DNA of 41,173 bases from UBA11865 sp035686605 (lineage in GTDB: Bacteria; Chloroflexota; Anaerolineae; Promineifilales; Promineifilaceae): contig DASRZI010000342.1 in assembly GCA_035686605.1 (NCBI GenBank), positions 1 through 41,173 of the forward strand, read 5' to 3'. The position numbers and the translations under genes are program-made. The notes under the pieces are model-generated. The model saw only the letters and a program-made list of their open reading frames with translations, had not been told where the DNA came from and did not search any database. This document shows, one piece after another, positions 25,762-33,978 of the stretch. How positions within the stretch are numbered: position 1 is the stretch's first letter; each line of letters starts with the position of its first letter.

Positions 25762-26535
25762 ATGAGTGATTTTTCTGGCAAGGTTGCCTTAGTTACCGGG
25801 TCTGGGAGAGGAATTGGCCGTACGATAGCGATCCGCCTTGCGCAGGAAGGCGCGGATATCGTCGTAAACTACTTCCGCAATCGAGAACCCGCTGAAAAAA
25901 CCGCACAAGAGATAATGGAGTTGGGTCGCAGAGCGATCGTGGTCAAGGCCAATGTAGGCGAACTCGATCAACTTGACCATTTGTACGCTGCTACCGAAGA
26001 CGAATTCGGGAAACTTGATATATTGGTCCATAATGCTGCCTCCGGCTATCTGCGTCCTGCCCTTGAACAGAAGCCGCGTGGGTGGGAGTGGACGATGAAT
26101 ATCAATGCCCGCTCATTGCTGTTTGGAGCTCAACACGCGGCCCGTCTAATGAAGGGTAACGGAGGGGCCATCGTCGCTATATCGAGTTTAGGTTCGGCGC
26201 GGGCCTTCCCCGATTATGTGGTTGTCGGGGCTTCGAAGGCGGCTCTTGAATCGCTGGTTCGATATTTGGGCGTTGAGCTATCTCCCCTTGGAATCACCGT
26301 AAATGCCATCTCACCTGGCATTGTGGAGACCGATGCCCTGCAGCATTTCTCGATATTTGCCCAAGAAGGCCAAAAGATACTAGATATGGCTCTTGACCGT
26401 ACCCCTGTTGGGCGTCTGTGCACGCCTGATGACGTCGCCGATCTCGTCCTTTTTCTGAGTTCACCCAAGGCGAGCATGATTTGTGGTCAAACAATCGTCA
26501 TAGATGGGGGTTATACGCTATATGTAAGGTCGTGA
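25762..26535 (+). CDS. fabL: Enoyl-[acyl-carrier-protein] reductase, FabL type
   Basis: This 257-residue short-chain dehydrogenase resembles Bacillus subtilis FabL (enoyl reductase III, NADPH-dependent). It has the nucleotide motif TGSGRGIGR (12-20) and VVKANVGELDQ. The family-specific HNAASGYLRP and WEWTMNINARSLLFGAQHAA follow, then the active site Y-x6-K in DYVVVGASKAALE. The C-terminus CGQTIVIDGGYTLYV is typical. GAGG precedes the ATG by 7 bases. Together with FabI at 17201 the genome would have two enoyl reductases of different subfamilies. A role as a general SDR on another substrate remains possible. Confidence 0.85.
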   Translation: MSDFSGKVALVTGSGRGIGRTIAIRLAQEGADIVVNYFRNREPAEKTAQEIMELGRRAIVVKANVGELDQLDHLYAATEDEFGKLDILVHNAASGYLRPALEQKPRGWEWTMNINARSLLFGAQHAARLMKGNGGAIVAISSLGSARAFPDYVVVGASKAALESLVRYLGVELSPLGITVNAISPGIVETDALQHFSIFAQEGQKILDMALDRTPVGRLCTPDDVADLVLFLSSPKASMICGQTIVIDGGYTLYVRS

Positions 26536-26593
26536 TGCTAAATGCGAAAGTCCGATATCAGGACACGTTTTATCATCGAGCTCATGTTGATTG

Positions 26594-26607
26594 ATTCAAA
26601 TTTGAAT
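26594..26607. promoter_or_regulatory. 14-base perfect palindrome upstream of proline dehydrogenase
   Basis: ATTCAAATTTGAAT is a perfect palindrome 57 bases before the chosen start codon at 26664, in the gap after fabL. It has the size of a regulator-binding site, but no clear promoter is next to it, so its role is only a suggestion. Confidence 0.25.
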
Positions 26608-26663
26608 TCTGTCCTCACTATCAAAAGCTGATTCCGCTTTAATTATTGGTTGAAGGAATGACG

Positions 26664-27698
26664 ATGTCAGATAGGAAAACTGCAGCCCGCAAATCAATGA
26701 TCTCAATTCCCTTCCTGATAGCAATCTTGGTCCTTTGCTTTCTCGTCTATCAGAATGGAGCCAAGTGGCTTAGATCGGTGCTGATATATTTGTCCCACGC
26801 CAAGTGGGCTCGGGATGTTGTCACTGGTCTATCGTTATCGAAGCAAGTATCTCGTAGGTTTGTCGCAGGGGAGACGATTGATGAAGCCATAGAGGCTGCT
26901 CGATTACTGAATCAGAATGGTATGTCGGTAACCCTTGATTTCCTGGGCGAGAGTGTCGCCGACAGAGCTGTTGCTGTTTCATCGGCCGACGAGATCCTCG
27001 AGCTTCTGGATAAAATCGAGTCCTCGGGCGTAGAGGCCAACGTATCCGTCAAACTAAGCCAACTGGGTCTCAGGATTGATGAAGAACTGGCCCTTGAGAA
27101 CATGCGCAAGATTCTGAAACATGCCAAGGGCTACGGCAACAAAGTTCGAATCGACATGGAAGAGAGCGATCTTGTCGACACCACCTTGGGTCTGTACCGG
27201 ACTCTCCGTGATGTTGATAGTTTTGACAATGCTGGTGTCGTGATTCAGGCCTATCTTCATCGCAGCGCCGACGATGTCGCCAAACTCGTTGATGAAGGGG
27301 CTTGGATCAGATTATGTAAAGGTGCGTACGCCGAACCACCCGATATCGCCTTCCCCGACAAGGCTGACACCGACAAAAATTTCGCCAAGCTAACTTACTT
27401 TATGTTAAGTGAAACCGCAAGGAATAATGGCGTCTACCTTGGCATTGCTACCCACGACGAGAATATGATCAATGCCTCCCTTGATTATGTAAAGTCTTCA
27501 CAGATTCCGGCGGATGAATTCGAATTCCAAATGCTTTATGGAATTCGCCGCGAGCTCCAAAAGACGCTCGTTGGAGATGGGTACCGGGTCCGAATCTATG
27601 TCCCCTATGGGACGGCATGGTACCCGTACCTGGTTCGGCGATTGGCGGAACACCCCGCCAACATGTGGTTTTTCGTCAGCAATTTGTTCCGTCGATAA
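26664..27698 (+). CDS. Membrane-anchored proline dehydrogenase
   Basis: It oxidises proline to pyrroline-5-carboxylate with FAD. I chose the ATG at 26664 (MSDRKTAARKSM) with AAGGA 7 bases upstream, giving 344 residues. Catalytic-domain features are VTLDFLGES, VSVKLSQLGL, VRIDMEES, QAYLHRSADD, IRLCKGAYAEP, ATHDENMI, FQMLYGIRRELQ and RIYVPYGTAWYPYLVRRLAE, covering the TIM barrel and substrate site. It is monofunctional, with no aldehyde dehydrogenase domain. A hydrophobic helix at about residues 14-34 (IPFLIAILVLCFLVY) would anchor it to the membrane, close to the quinone pool that takes its electrons. The downstream epimerase starts 36 bases later. Confidence 0.88.
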   Translation: MSDRKTAARKSMISIPFLIAILVLCFLVYQNGAKWLRSVLIYLSHAKWARDVVTGLSLSKQVSRRFVAGETIDEAIEAARLLNQNGMSVTLDFLGESVADRAVAVSSADEILELLDKIESSGVEANVSVKLSQLGLRIDEELALENMRKILKHAKGYGNKVRIDMEESDLVDTTLGLYRTLRDVDSFDNAGVVIQAYLHRSADDVAKLVDEGAWIRLCKGAYAEPPDIAFPDKADTDKNFAKLTYFMLSETARNNGVYLGIATHDENMINASLDYVKSSQIPADEFEFQMLYGIRRELQKTLVGDGYRVRIYVPYGTAWYPYLVRRLAEHPANMWFFVSNLFRR

Positions 27699-27734
27699 GG
27701 AACACTTCTACCATACACCTAAGTTGGATAATTC

Positions 27735-28277
27735 ATGATGCCTGAGATAAGAGAGTCTCACTTGATCCGAGACGTCCTGGAAGTCGATCTGAATTCCCAT
27801 GCCGATGACCGTGGTCGGTTTACCGAGATCTTCAGAAAGGAGTGGTTCCCCAACCGTGACTGGCACGATGTGCAGAGCAATCGATCCTTTTCGACTCCCG
27901 GCGTTCTTAGGGGACTGCACTACCATCACAAACAGGTGGACTACTGGTACGTGATGAAGGGGACGATTCGGGCAAGCCTCGTAGATCTAAGGCGGTCTTC
28001 TCCAACATACCTTTCAAGCCAGTCGCTGGAACTCAGCGACGAATCTGACAAGGGCCTGTTCATTCCCACCGGTGTAGCCCATGGGTTCGCAGCCCTGACA
28101 GCAGCAACGCTCATTTACATTGTAGACCAATATTATGATGGGGAGGACGAATTCGGCGTGCTCTGGAGCGATCCAGCCCTGGATATCGACTGGGGCATCG
28201 ACAAGCCTTTGCTATCACCCCGGGACCTAGTGAATCCTCTGCTGGCGGATATACCTTTGTCAGATCTACCTGACTAG
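27735..28277 (+). CDS. rfbC: dTDP-4-dehydrorhamnose 3,5-epimerase-like cupin
   Basis: This is a 180-residue RmlC-family cupin that epimerises a 4-keto-6-deoxy sugar nucleotide, as in dTDP-rhamnose synthesis. Recognisable features are DDRGRFTEIFRKEW, the RGLHYH active-site segment, VMKGTIRASLVDLR, IPTGVAHGFAAL and SDPALDIDW. The other rhamnose genes (rfbA, rfbB, rfbD) are not in the window, so the exact sugar is unknown. It lies just behind proline dehydrogenase and converges on dgkA. No terminator hairpin is evident in the 32 bases between them. Confidence 0.82.
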   Translation: MMPEIRESHLIRDVLEVDLNSHADDRGRFTEIFRKEWFPNRDWHDVQSNRSFSTPGVLRGLHYHHKQVDYWYVMKGTIRASLVDLRRSSPTYLSSQSLELSDESDKGLFIPTGVAHGFAALTAATLIYIVDQYYDGEDEFGVLWSDPALDIDWGIDKPLLSPRDLVNPLLADIPLSDLPD

Positions 28278-28309
28278 AATCCAGATAGAGTCCTGGTCAA
28301 TGGTCCCTA

Positions 28310-28693
28310 TCAAAAGACCTTCTCAACCAGCGGTGGACCCAAGATGCTCAGACCAACGATTACTGCTCCGACCGCGCCTATCAACACCGCTGCTGCGGCG
28401 GAATCCTTGGCGATTTTCGCAGGTTCTCGTTGTTCAGGAGTTGTGAAATCCACATGTACCTCTAGCGCGGTATTGAAAAACTCCGCCACCCAAACGACCA
28501 TCATCGCCAACACAAGAATCGCCCAATCCACACCGGAGACTTGAAGCCAGAGACCTAACGCGATCACAGCTAGAGTGATCACCCCGTGTATCCTGGCATT
28601 GCGCTGGGTCCGGAACACGTATACGAGGCCGTCAATGGCATATTTGAAACTCAGACCGACCCGGCGGATGATGGAATCCTTGTTGTCTGTCAT
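28310..28693 (-). CDS. dgkA: Diacylglycerol/undecaprenol kinase
   Basis: This small integral membrane kinase has 127 residues and three predicted helices. The family signature is intact: AEFFNTALEVHVD, and AKDSAAAAVLIGA with the acidic and Lys residues of the active site. In single-membrane bacteria this family mostly phosphorylates undecaprenol to recycle the lipid carrier, so that is the likelier substrate. It is the last gene of the run yqeY, PgpH-like, ybeY, dgkA, an order also seen in Firmicutes around ybeY. It starts 15 bases after the ybeY stop. Confidence 0.9.
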   Translation of the reverse strand: MTDNKDSIIRRVGLSFKYAIDGLVYVFRTQRNARIHGVITLAVIALGLWLQVSGVDWAILVLAMMVVWVAEFFNTALEVHVDFTTPEQREPAKIAKDSAAAAVLIGAVGAVIVGLSILGPPLVEKVF

Positions 28694-28708
28694 TGGGTCA
28701 TTGGTCGA

Positions 28709-29173
28709 TTAAGAATTGAGGCGGCTGGCATCCGCAAGGCCAAGCTGACCGAGAATCTCCGCCTGAACCGACCCCATGCGTTGTGCCTCGTCATCCGTAG
28801 AATGATCGTAGTCCAGCAAGTGGAGGACTCCATGGACCACGAGCAAACACAGCTCGCTGATCAGATCATGACCAGCTTCTCTGGCCTGGGTCTCAGCCTT
28901 CGAAATCGATATCGCAATATCGCCAAGGTAGTATTCCGTCCCGTTCCAGCTCTCACCTGATGGAAAACTCAAGACATCAGTTGGATAATCGTAACCTAGG
29001 AAATCCCTGTTTAGCTGCTGCAGCCTGTTATTATCGGCTAAGAGAAGTGTTAAGGAAGTGGGTTTTTTCGCGCTCTCGTGCGTAAGCGTCTTTTTCGCGG
29101 CTCTTCTGGCTGCCGTGATCAGCGTCGTGTCAACTTCAACTGCGCACTGGATGACAATTTCAAACTGGCTCAT
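28709..29173 (-). CDS. ybeY: Endoribonuclease YbeY
   Basis: YbeY is a zinc-dependent endoribonuclease of 16S rRNA maturation and ribosome quality control. I chose the ATG at 29173 (MSQFEIVIQ), giving 154 residues, the usual length. A longer frame upstream is an out-of-frame reading of the repeat region of the previous gene. Core features are NRDFLGYDYPTDVLSFP and the zinc site H-x3-H-x5-H in VHGVLHLLDYDHSTDDEAQRM. Its start overlaps the stop of the PgpH-like gene by 14 bases, which suggests translational coupling. Confidence 0.93.
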   Translation of the reverse strand: MSQFEIVIQCAVEVDTTLITAARRAAKKTLTHESAKKPTSLTLLLADNNRLQQLNRDFLGYDYPTDVLSFPSGESWNGTEYYLGDIAISISKAETQAREAGHDLISELCLLVVHGVLHLLDYDHSTDDEAQRMGSVQAEILGQLGLADASRLNS

Positions 29174-31502
29174 CCAGTTCCCGTAATTCTGGCTCCTCGT
29201 CGGATGCCTCGTTTTCCTGAACGGCTTCGCTAACACGCACCTCGCGTGCGGGCTCTTCATAGACAGGCTCTTCGCTAACACGCGCTTCGCGTGCGGGCTC
29301 TCCGCTAACATGCGCCTCGCGTGCGTGCTCTTCGTTGGCGGGCTTATCGCTAGCAGGCTCTTCTCTAACATGCACCTCGCGTGCGGGCTCTTTGCCGCCT
29401 TCCCTGTCCTCTGAGGACAAGTCCTCATTGCCCGGATATTTCACACGCACGTGATAACGTCCATGCAGTGTTTCGATAAAGGAGTTTCTCAGAAGTTTGA
29501 TGTCACCGAGGGACAGGCCAGAATTATCTAGCTGACCCTCTGCCATGTGATCGTCGACGATCTTGTTTACAAGGTTTACTATGGCGGTCTCTGTATTTGG
29601 TCGCATGGCATTGGAGGCTGCGTCAATTGAATCGGCAAGCTGCACAATACCCGTCTCCCGGGACTGGGGTCGAGGACCAGGGTACATGAATCGAGACACA
29701 TCGACTACCTCGCCTTCGCCAGCCATTTCAATCGCTTTCTGGTAGAACACTTGGACAACCCGGTCGCCATGATGTTCGGCGATAAAATCACGCACCCTTT
29801 TTGGAAGCCGGTTCTTTTTGGCCAACTCCAGGCCATCAGTCACATGGCTCATGATTATTCGGGCGCTGCTATAGGGATCGAGATTGTCATGCGGGTTACC
29901 GCCATTTTGATTTTCGCTAAAGAATGGGGGACGATTGACTTTGCCAATATCATGGTAAAAGGCTCCAACTCGCACCAAGGTGCTGCTGGCTTTTACTCTT
30001 TCGGCGGCCTGCTCCGCCAGATTGGCCACCATGATGCTGTGGTGGTAGGTTCCAGGCGCCCGACGGAGCAACTGCTGGAGAAGAGGATGATCCAACCTGG
30101 AAAGCTCCTGCAGCGTGAGCGGGGTGACCACCCGAAATACACTGCCGATGATGAATATGCCGGCCAGGCTCAACCCAGCAGACAGCAGTGGACCATTAAG
30201 GAGGCTAAACAAGACCAAGGTCATCAATTCCGCTGTTTCGATGTCCGTTGGCAACCTAAAAATGAGGATGACGGTTACGTATCCAAGGGCAGCGATAAGC
30301 CCAGCCCTGAAAAGTGCATTGATCCGCTGAGGATCATAGAGGGTTAAAACAGCCAGGATACCTCCTGCAGTCGCATAGAAGGCCATCTCTAACGATTCAG
30401 GGGTCAGGTATCCGATGAGCCCGGCGACGACAAAGGTAATCAATATGGCCAACCGGGTCTCAAATACCACAGCCACCAGAATGCTGAGTGCCGCGGCAGG
30501 AAATAGATAAGAGTAGATGCTTGATCCTGGGACCAACAGCTTCGCGCCAAGGATGAATAAAATCAACAGACTGCCCAGGATGGTGAGGTCCCGTACCTGG
30601 TTCCGGCGCTCGAAGAAGTAATGTCTCCAGTAAATCGTAATTATTGTTATCGATAGCAGCGAGACTAAGAAAGCACTGACAAGGCGACGCCAATCGAGTG
30701 TTGGTTGGAGCAGTCCAAGCTCCTCCAACATCTCAATATGTTCTTCGGTGACGATCTCCCCCACCCGAATAATTCCTTCATCCTCAGTTATCCTCTGGAC
30801 GATCGGCTCGACGGCAGCCAACGCATCCTGCATAAGCGCGTTGGTAGCTTCTTGATCCAGAAATATATTGGGGACGATGAACTGGGGAGCGAGAGCCGTA
30901 ACAACCTGTTCCTGGGTCAGGGTCAAGTCAAAATCAGCTCTCTGGGCAGCCTGGTTCTTTGCTGCCGCCAATTGGGCTTCGACGACGCCCGATCGCATGG
31001 TATCTTCGACAATCTGCAAGATATTGTCCACGGCGGCTGTATAATCGGTTTCGTTTAACGATAGGAGCATCACCGCAACTTGCTCGTCAATAGTGATGTC
31101 TTCTATAGCGTAGAGATAACCCAATTTTGTCTCTTGATCTGCTAGCGAATCAGCCCGAACAACGTTGATATAATTAAATACGGCGCGGGCGAGATTGTTC
31201 TGGGCTCTGGCAATACTGAGATCAATGGTCGTATATTGGTCGTTTACCGATTCTTCCGCTTGCTGGATGGACTGTTGGGTAAGTACGTCGCTGATGTAGT
31301 TAATCGATTGAGGAGAAATTACTTCTTCAGGCGACGGCTCGCCAAGAGCAACGGATATTTGCGGCCCACTAACTAAATTGAACGACAGAATAACTGTGAT
31401 GGCGAGGGTGAGTATCGCGGCAAATATCCACAGGACAGAGCGTCGAGCCATGCTTTGCATGCGTCGCTCTGATCCGTTTTGGCTGTCTTCCTGGGAACTC
31501 AT
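29160..31502 (-). CDS. PgpH-type 7TM HD-domain phosphodiesterase (c-di-AMP)
   Basis: This 780-residue membrane protein has the PgpH architecture. An N-terminal helix (about 24-46) is followed by an extracytoplasmic 7TMR-HDED domain (about 50-270), seven membrane helices (about 275-475) and a cytoplasmic HD domain (about 490-680). The HD domain keeps TYHHSIMVANLAEQAAE, FYHDIGKVNRP, IIMSHVTDGLELA and IAEHHGD. Related proteins hydrolyse c-di-AMP, which controls potassium and osmotic balance. The last 80 or so residues form an acidic tail of degenerate 10-residue repeats (AREVHVREEP, AREAHVSGEP, AREARVSEEP, AREVRVSEAV) encoded by a DNA repeat. It lies 18 bases behind yqeY and overlaps ybeY. No diadenylate cyclase gene is present in the window. 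Confidence 0.9.
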   Translation of the reverse strand: MSSQEDSQNGSERRMQSMARRSVLWIFAAILTLAITVILSFNLVSGPQISVALGEPSPEEVISPQSINYISDVLTQQSIQQAEESVNDQYTTIDLSIARAQNNLARAVFNYINVVRADSLADQETKLGYLYAIEDITIDEQVAVMLLSLNETDYTAAVDNILQIVEDTMRSGVVEAQLAAAKNQAAQRADFDLTLTQEQVVTALAPQFIVPNIFLDQEATNALMQDALAAVEPIVQRITEDEGIIRVGEIVTEEHIEMLEELGLLQPTLDWRRLVSAFLVSLLSITIITIYWRHYFFERRNQVRDLTILGSLLILFILGAKLLVPGSSIYSYLFPAAALSILVAVVFETRLAILITFVVAGLIGYLTPESLEMAFYATAGGILAVLTLYDPQRINALFRAGLIAALGYVTVILIFRLPTDIETAELMTLVLFSLLNGPLLSAGLSLAGIFIIGSVFRVVTPLTLQELSRLDHPLLQQLLRRAPGTYHHSIMVANLAEQAAERVKASSTLVRVGAFYHDIGKVNRPPFFSENQNGGNPHDNLDPYSSARIIMSHVTDGLELAKKNRLPKRVRDFIAEHHGDRVVQVFYQKAIEMAGEGEVVDVSRFMYPGPRPQSRETGIVQLADSIDAASNAMRPNTETAIVNLVNKIVDDHMAEGQLDNSGLSLGDIKLLRNSFIETLHGRYHVRVKYPGNEDLSSEDREGGKEPAREVHVREEPASDKPANEEHAREAHVSGEPAREARVSEEPVYEEPAREVRVSEAVQENEASDEEPELRELDEPV
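29231..29393. repeat. Minisatellite coding the C-terminal tail of the PgpH-like protein
   Basis: A 27-base core (plus-strand consensus taacaYgcRcYtcgcgtgcg followed by KgctctY) occurs four times, starting at 29231, 29276, 29306 and 29366. The spacings are 45, 30 and 60 bases, all multiples of 15, so the protein frame is kept. Each copy contains CACGC...GCGTG or a near match, which can form a small hairpin. The array was probably built by slippage or recombination. Confidence 0.8.
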
Positions 31503-31520
31503 ATGTTGGTTGGGATGCTG

Positions 31521-31967
31521 CTACGATTGGAGCAGAGATCGCACTACGCTGCTAACGAGTCCACCGTCTGCCCTGCCCTTCAATTGGGGCATGAGCTGAC
31601 CCATAACGCGACCTGTATCCTGCATGCCGGTCGCTCCAACGTCGCTAATGACTTGCTCGGCAATTGGTGTGATCTCCTCAGCCGTCATCATCTGCGGCAG
31701 ATATGATTCACAAAAGGCCAATTCCATCTGTTCTCCTTCGACCAAATCAGGTCGTCCGGCTGTCTCCGCATCCTTGATGCTTTCGCGACGCTGCTTTGCC
31801 TGCTTGGCGATAACCGCTACTACACCATCGTTATCCAACTCGATGCGATCATCAATCTCGACCTGCTGGACAGCCGCCAAGAGCATGCGAATCGTATTAC
31901 GCTTATCCGAATCTCCCTGGCGCATTGCTGTCACCAGGTCTGACTTCAACTGTTCTCTAACGTCCAT
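31521..31967 (-). CDS. yqeY: GatB/YqeY-domain protein
   Basis: This 148-residue protein resembles the tRNA-binding tail domain of GatB, found as a stand-alone protein in many bacteria. I chose the ATG at 31967 (MDVREQLKSDLVTAMRQGD), the usual family start, with AGGA 10 bases upstream. KRNTIRMLLAAVQQVEID, AKQRRESIKDAETAGRPDL, ESYLPQMMTAEEI and TGRVMGQLMPQLKGRADGG cover the whole domain. Its exact function is not established. An aminoacyl-tRNA related role is inferred from the GatB likeness. It is the first gene of the unit with the PgpH-like gene, ybeY and dgkA. Confidence 0.9.
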   Translation of the reverse strand: MDVREQLKSDLVTAMRQGDSDKRNTIRMLLAAVQQVEIDDRIELDNDGVVAVIAKQAKQRRESIKDAETAGRPDLVEGEQMELAFCESYLPQMMTAEEITPIAEQVISDVGATGMQDTGRVMGQLMPQLKGRADGGLVSSVVRSLLQS

Positions 31968-31998
31968 TTCTCGTTGTCCTATAGGGTTCCGAACAAAG

Positions 31999-32028
31999 AT
32001 TGTAGCATCCTGCAAAGAGGCATGTCAA
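31999..32028 (-). promoter_or_regulatory. Promoter of the yqeY-ybeY-dgkA unit
   Basis: On the minus strand TTGACA (32028-32023) and TACAAT (32004-31999) are separated by 18 bases. The predicted transcript starts about 25 bases before the yqeY start codon. Confidence 0.65.
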
Positions 32029-32148
32029 CAAAAGTACTCGAATGTGCTTCCACCGACACCTCTTACATTGACTAGAAGCATACTCTTGATTTGTGCTGGC
32101 TTCTCGTATCGACAGGTCGTAGTAGATCGGTTGGGGAAGATTCGTAAT

Positions 32149-32853
32149 TCACCTACTGAGCACCGAGTAAAGATTAAGATCCCCTTCCCTTCCATCGCTC
32201 CTGTATTGGGTAACGACAACGAGTCCCGCGGAATCCGCGAGAGAAATGACCGCGTCGGAGTCGATATGGGAAACGTATCTCAGGGCGTCGGCGGTTGTCC
32301 CCCACGTCATCAGGTAATCATTTGGCTCGACATCCTCGATATGCAATGAAGCGTTGGACCAATCTACCACTTTCTTGAACTGGCGTTCGCTGCCTGGGAA
32401 TTGCCATGTCGACAGAATGATAACGCCACCTGGATCCAAGTGATCCACGAATTCTCGTAGCAACCTTTCGCGATTCGACTTTCCAGGTACATGCTGGAAA
32501 ACCGCCAGGCAGCACACTGCGTCATAATGTCCCAGACCTGCCAGACAGCCCGGATCGCTCAACTCTCGCAGCCAGAATTCGCCTTCCACTGAGTTTCGGG
32601 CGATTTCCAAAAGCGTCGAGCTCGAATCGATCCCAGTATATTTCTGAATGACTCCTTCGCCGGCAAGGAATCGGCCAAGGCGACCATTCCCACAACCTAC
32701 ATCCAGCAGTGATTGACATGGTCGGGGCAAGAATGTTGAAAGTTGAGCAAAACCAGGCTGCGGATGATACCTGGTCTCTGCAAACTCATAAGCGAATTGA
32801 TCATAGAATAATCTATTGATATTCAAGAGTTTCTGGGTGACTTCACTTTCCAT
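32149..32853 (-). CDS. SAM-dependent methyltransferase (Trm9/ALKBH8-like layout)
   Basis: This is a 234-residue class I methyltransferase. The SAM-binding motif I is LLDVGCGNGRLGRFL (about residues 49-63), with the acidic end of strand 2 in YTGIDSSSTLL and motif post-II in HYDAVCCLAVFQHV. The N-terminal INRLFYDQFAYEFAETRYHPQPGF resembles the start of Trm9/ALKBH8-type tRNA wobble-uridine methyltransferases, so a tRNA substrate is possible, but the family is broad. It stands alone, 181 bases before yqeY, with its own strand-matched neighbours on both sides. No partner gene (such as a Trm112-like protein) is visible. Confidence 0.8.
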   Translation of the reverse strand: MESEVTQKLLNINRLFYDQFAYEFAETRYHPQPGFAQLSTFLPRPCQSLLDVGCGNGRLGRFLAGEGVIQKYTGIDSSSTLLEIARNSVEGEFWLRELSDPGCLAGLGHYDAVCCLAVFQHVPGKSNRERLLREFVDHLDPGGVIILSTWQFPGSERQFKKVVDWSNASLHIEDVEPNDYLMTWGTTADALRYVSHIDSDAVISLADSAGLVVVTQYRSDGREGDLNLYSVLSR

Positions 32854-33076
32854 GGTCTCACGTCGGGCTGCTGAATCCGGACAATATAAGGAACGAATGA
32901 CGCCAGGATTTCCACTCGGCTGATTCGGCGATCAGCTCTCTCCAGACCCATCAAACAATCCGCGAAAGATCGTCTAGGATGAGACCGCAAGCGATGGGAG
33001 CTTGCCCCGTTCTTCGATGGGAACGTATCAGGTTTGTCTTCTTGCCAGATTTGATTTTAGGATCTTCGGCGCAACG
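32854..33076. other. Intergenic gap without recognisable feature
   Basis: These 223 bases separate the lipoprotein stop from the methyltransferase start. I found no convincing hairpin terminator, promoter pair or open frame with coding character. Confidence 0.4.
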
Positions 33077-33763
33077 TTACGGAGTTATGGCTTGAAAATG
33101 ATCGAATTCAATAACAGCGGTACCGGGCTGGAATGTACTGGCTGCTAATCCAATATCGCCAATCACGAACGTTGGATCGGACACCGAATCTACCTGTAGG
33201 CCGTTTATTAGAAAGCTGAGCTGGTTTCCGATACAGCGCGCTTCAAGATCATTCGCCGCCTGGCCAGGATTTATCGCCTCGCTGGGTGTATACATGCCAT
33301 CACCGGTGAGGTATTCGATCTCATCCCTGCCGCTCTGGAATTTCCCAATGGCGTAATGGCCGTCACCGCTGATGAGAAAAACGTAGTAATTGTCTGGATT
33401 CTGATAGCGGCAGATGATTCCATAGGCATTATCATCGGGACCCTGGACCTGGCTAGCTCGCGTTGTGATGACGACGTCGTCGACTTCCTGACCTGCCAAT
33501 GTCCACCCGATCAACCCAGGTTGACTCGTTTCGATCCGCAAAACACCATCTTCGATAATCTCGCTGACGCCGCGTCCTGTATAGAGCTGCCAGCCGCAGT
33601 CAGTAGTTCCTTCAAAACCGTCACTAAAAAGGGCTCCTCCCTCATTACAAAGCTCTGGCTCCTCTGGCTCGAGCGACGAACACGCACTAACAAGAGCGAC
33701 AACGAAACACAGTTGAACAAGGACCGCCAATTTGTGGACTGTGACAAAGCTAGGCCGCGTCAT
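33077..33763 (-). CDS. Lipoprotein with a concanavalin-like (DUF1080/LamG-like) domain
   Basis: This 228-residue exported lipoprotein starts at the ATG at 33763 (MTRPSFVTVHKLAVLV). It has a signal peptide and lipobox LVSAC, with the lipidated Cys at about residue 28. A beta-rich domain follows (SDGFEGTTDCGWQLY, NAYGIICRYQNPDNYYVFLISGDGHYAIGK, LSFLINGLQVDSV, GDIGLAA). This pattern is typical of jelly-roll domains of the DUF1080 or laminin-G kind, which often bind carbohydrate. No catalytic residues are evident. The start overlaps the stop of the CcmD-like gene by 14 bases, so the two are translationally coupled. It may be the last gene of the cobalamin transcript, but no B12 link is visible in the sequence. 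Confidence 0.75.
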   Translation of the reverse strand: MTRPSFVTVHKLAVLVQLCFVVALVSACSSLEPEEPELCNEGGALFSDGFEGTTDCGWQLYTGRGVSEIIEDGVLRIETSQPGLIGWTLAGQEVDDVVITTRASQVQGPDDNAYGIICRYQNPDNYYVFLISGDGHYAIGKFQSGRDEIEYLTGDGMYTPSEAINPGQAANDLEARCIGNQLSFLINGLQVDSVSDPTFVIGDIGLAASTFQPGTAVIEFDHFQAITP

Positions 33764-33905
33764 CCTCAACCTCGTCGAGCTTCTTGCGGATTTCTTCGAT
33801 GCTCTCACGCAGCTCTCGCTGCTGCCGGACGGTATAGAAGTAAAAACCAATGGCGAACAACCAGAGCAAAATTATTCCTGCGGCGACTAAGACGAAATTA
33901 TCCAT
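33750..33905 (-). CDS. CcmD-like small membrane protein, 51 residues
   Basis: An ATG at 33905 with GGAAGGG about 10 bases upstream opens 51 codons ending in TAG at 33750. The product begins MDNFVLVAAGIILLWLFAIG, one membrane helix, then FYFYTVRQQRELRESIEEIR and a charged helical tail. This length and layout match CcmD-family proteins, which in cytochrome c maturation help release the haem chaperone. No other ccm gene is in the window, so the name describes likeness only. It lies 73 bases behind the adenosyltransferase and overlaps the lipoprotein gene by 14 bases. Confidence 0.72.
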   Translation of the reverse strand: MDNFVLVAAGIILLWLFAIGFYFYTVRQQRELRESIEEIRKKLDEVEDDAA

Positions 33906-33978
33906 ATTTGGTTACCCTTCCAAAGAGATATTGTTGTTAGAAGTTTATCTCACACATTCCATGTACCAAAATTGGCCC

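Noticed and set aside
29231..29393. CRISPR array
   Set aside because: The repeat spacings are irregular (45, 30 and 60 bases), the spacers are themselves repeat-derived, and the stretch is inside a coding frame.
28709..29428. N-terminal extension of YbeY to 29428
   Set aside because: The extra 85 codons are the out-of-frame reading of the PgpH tail repeats. The family starts at the ATG at 29173.
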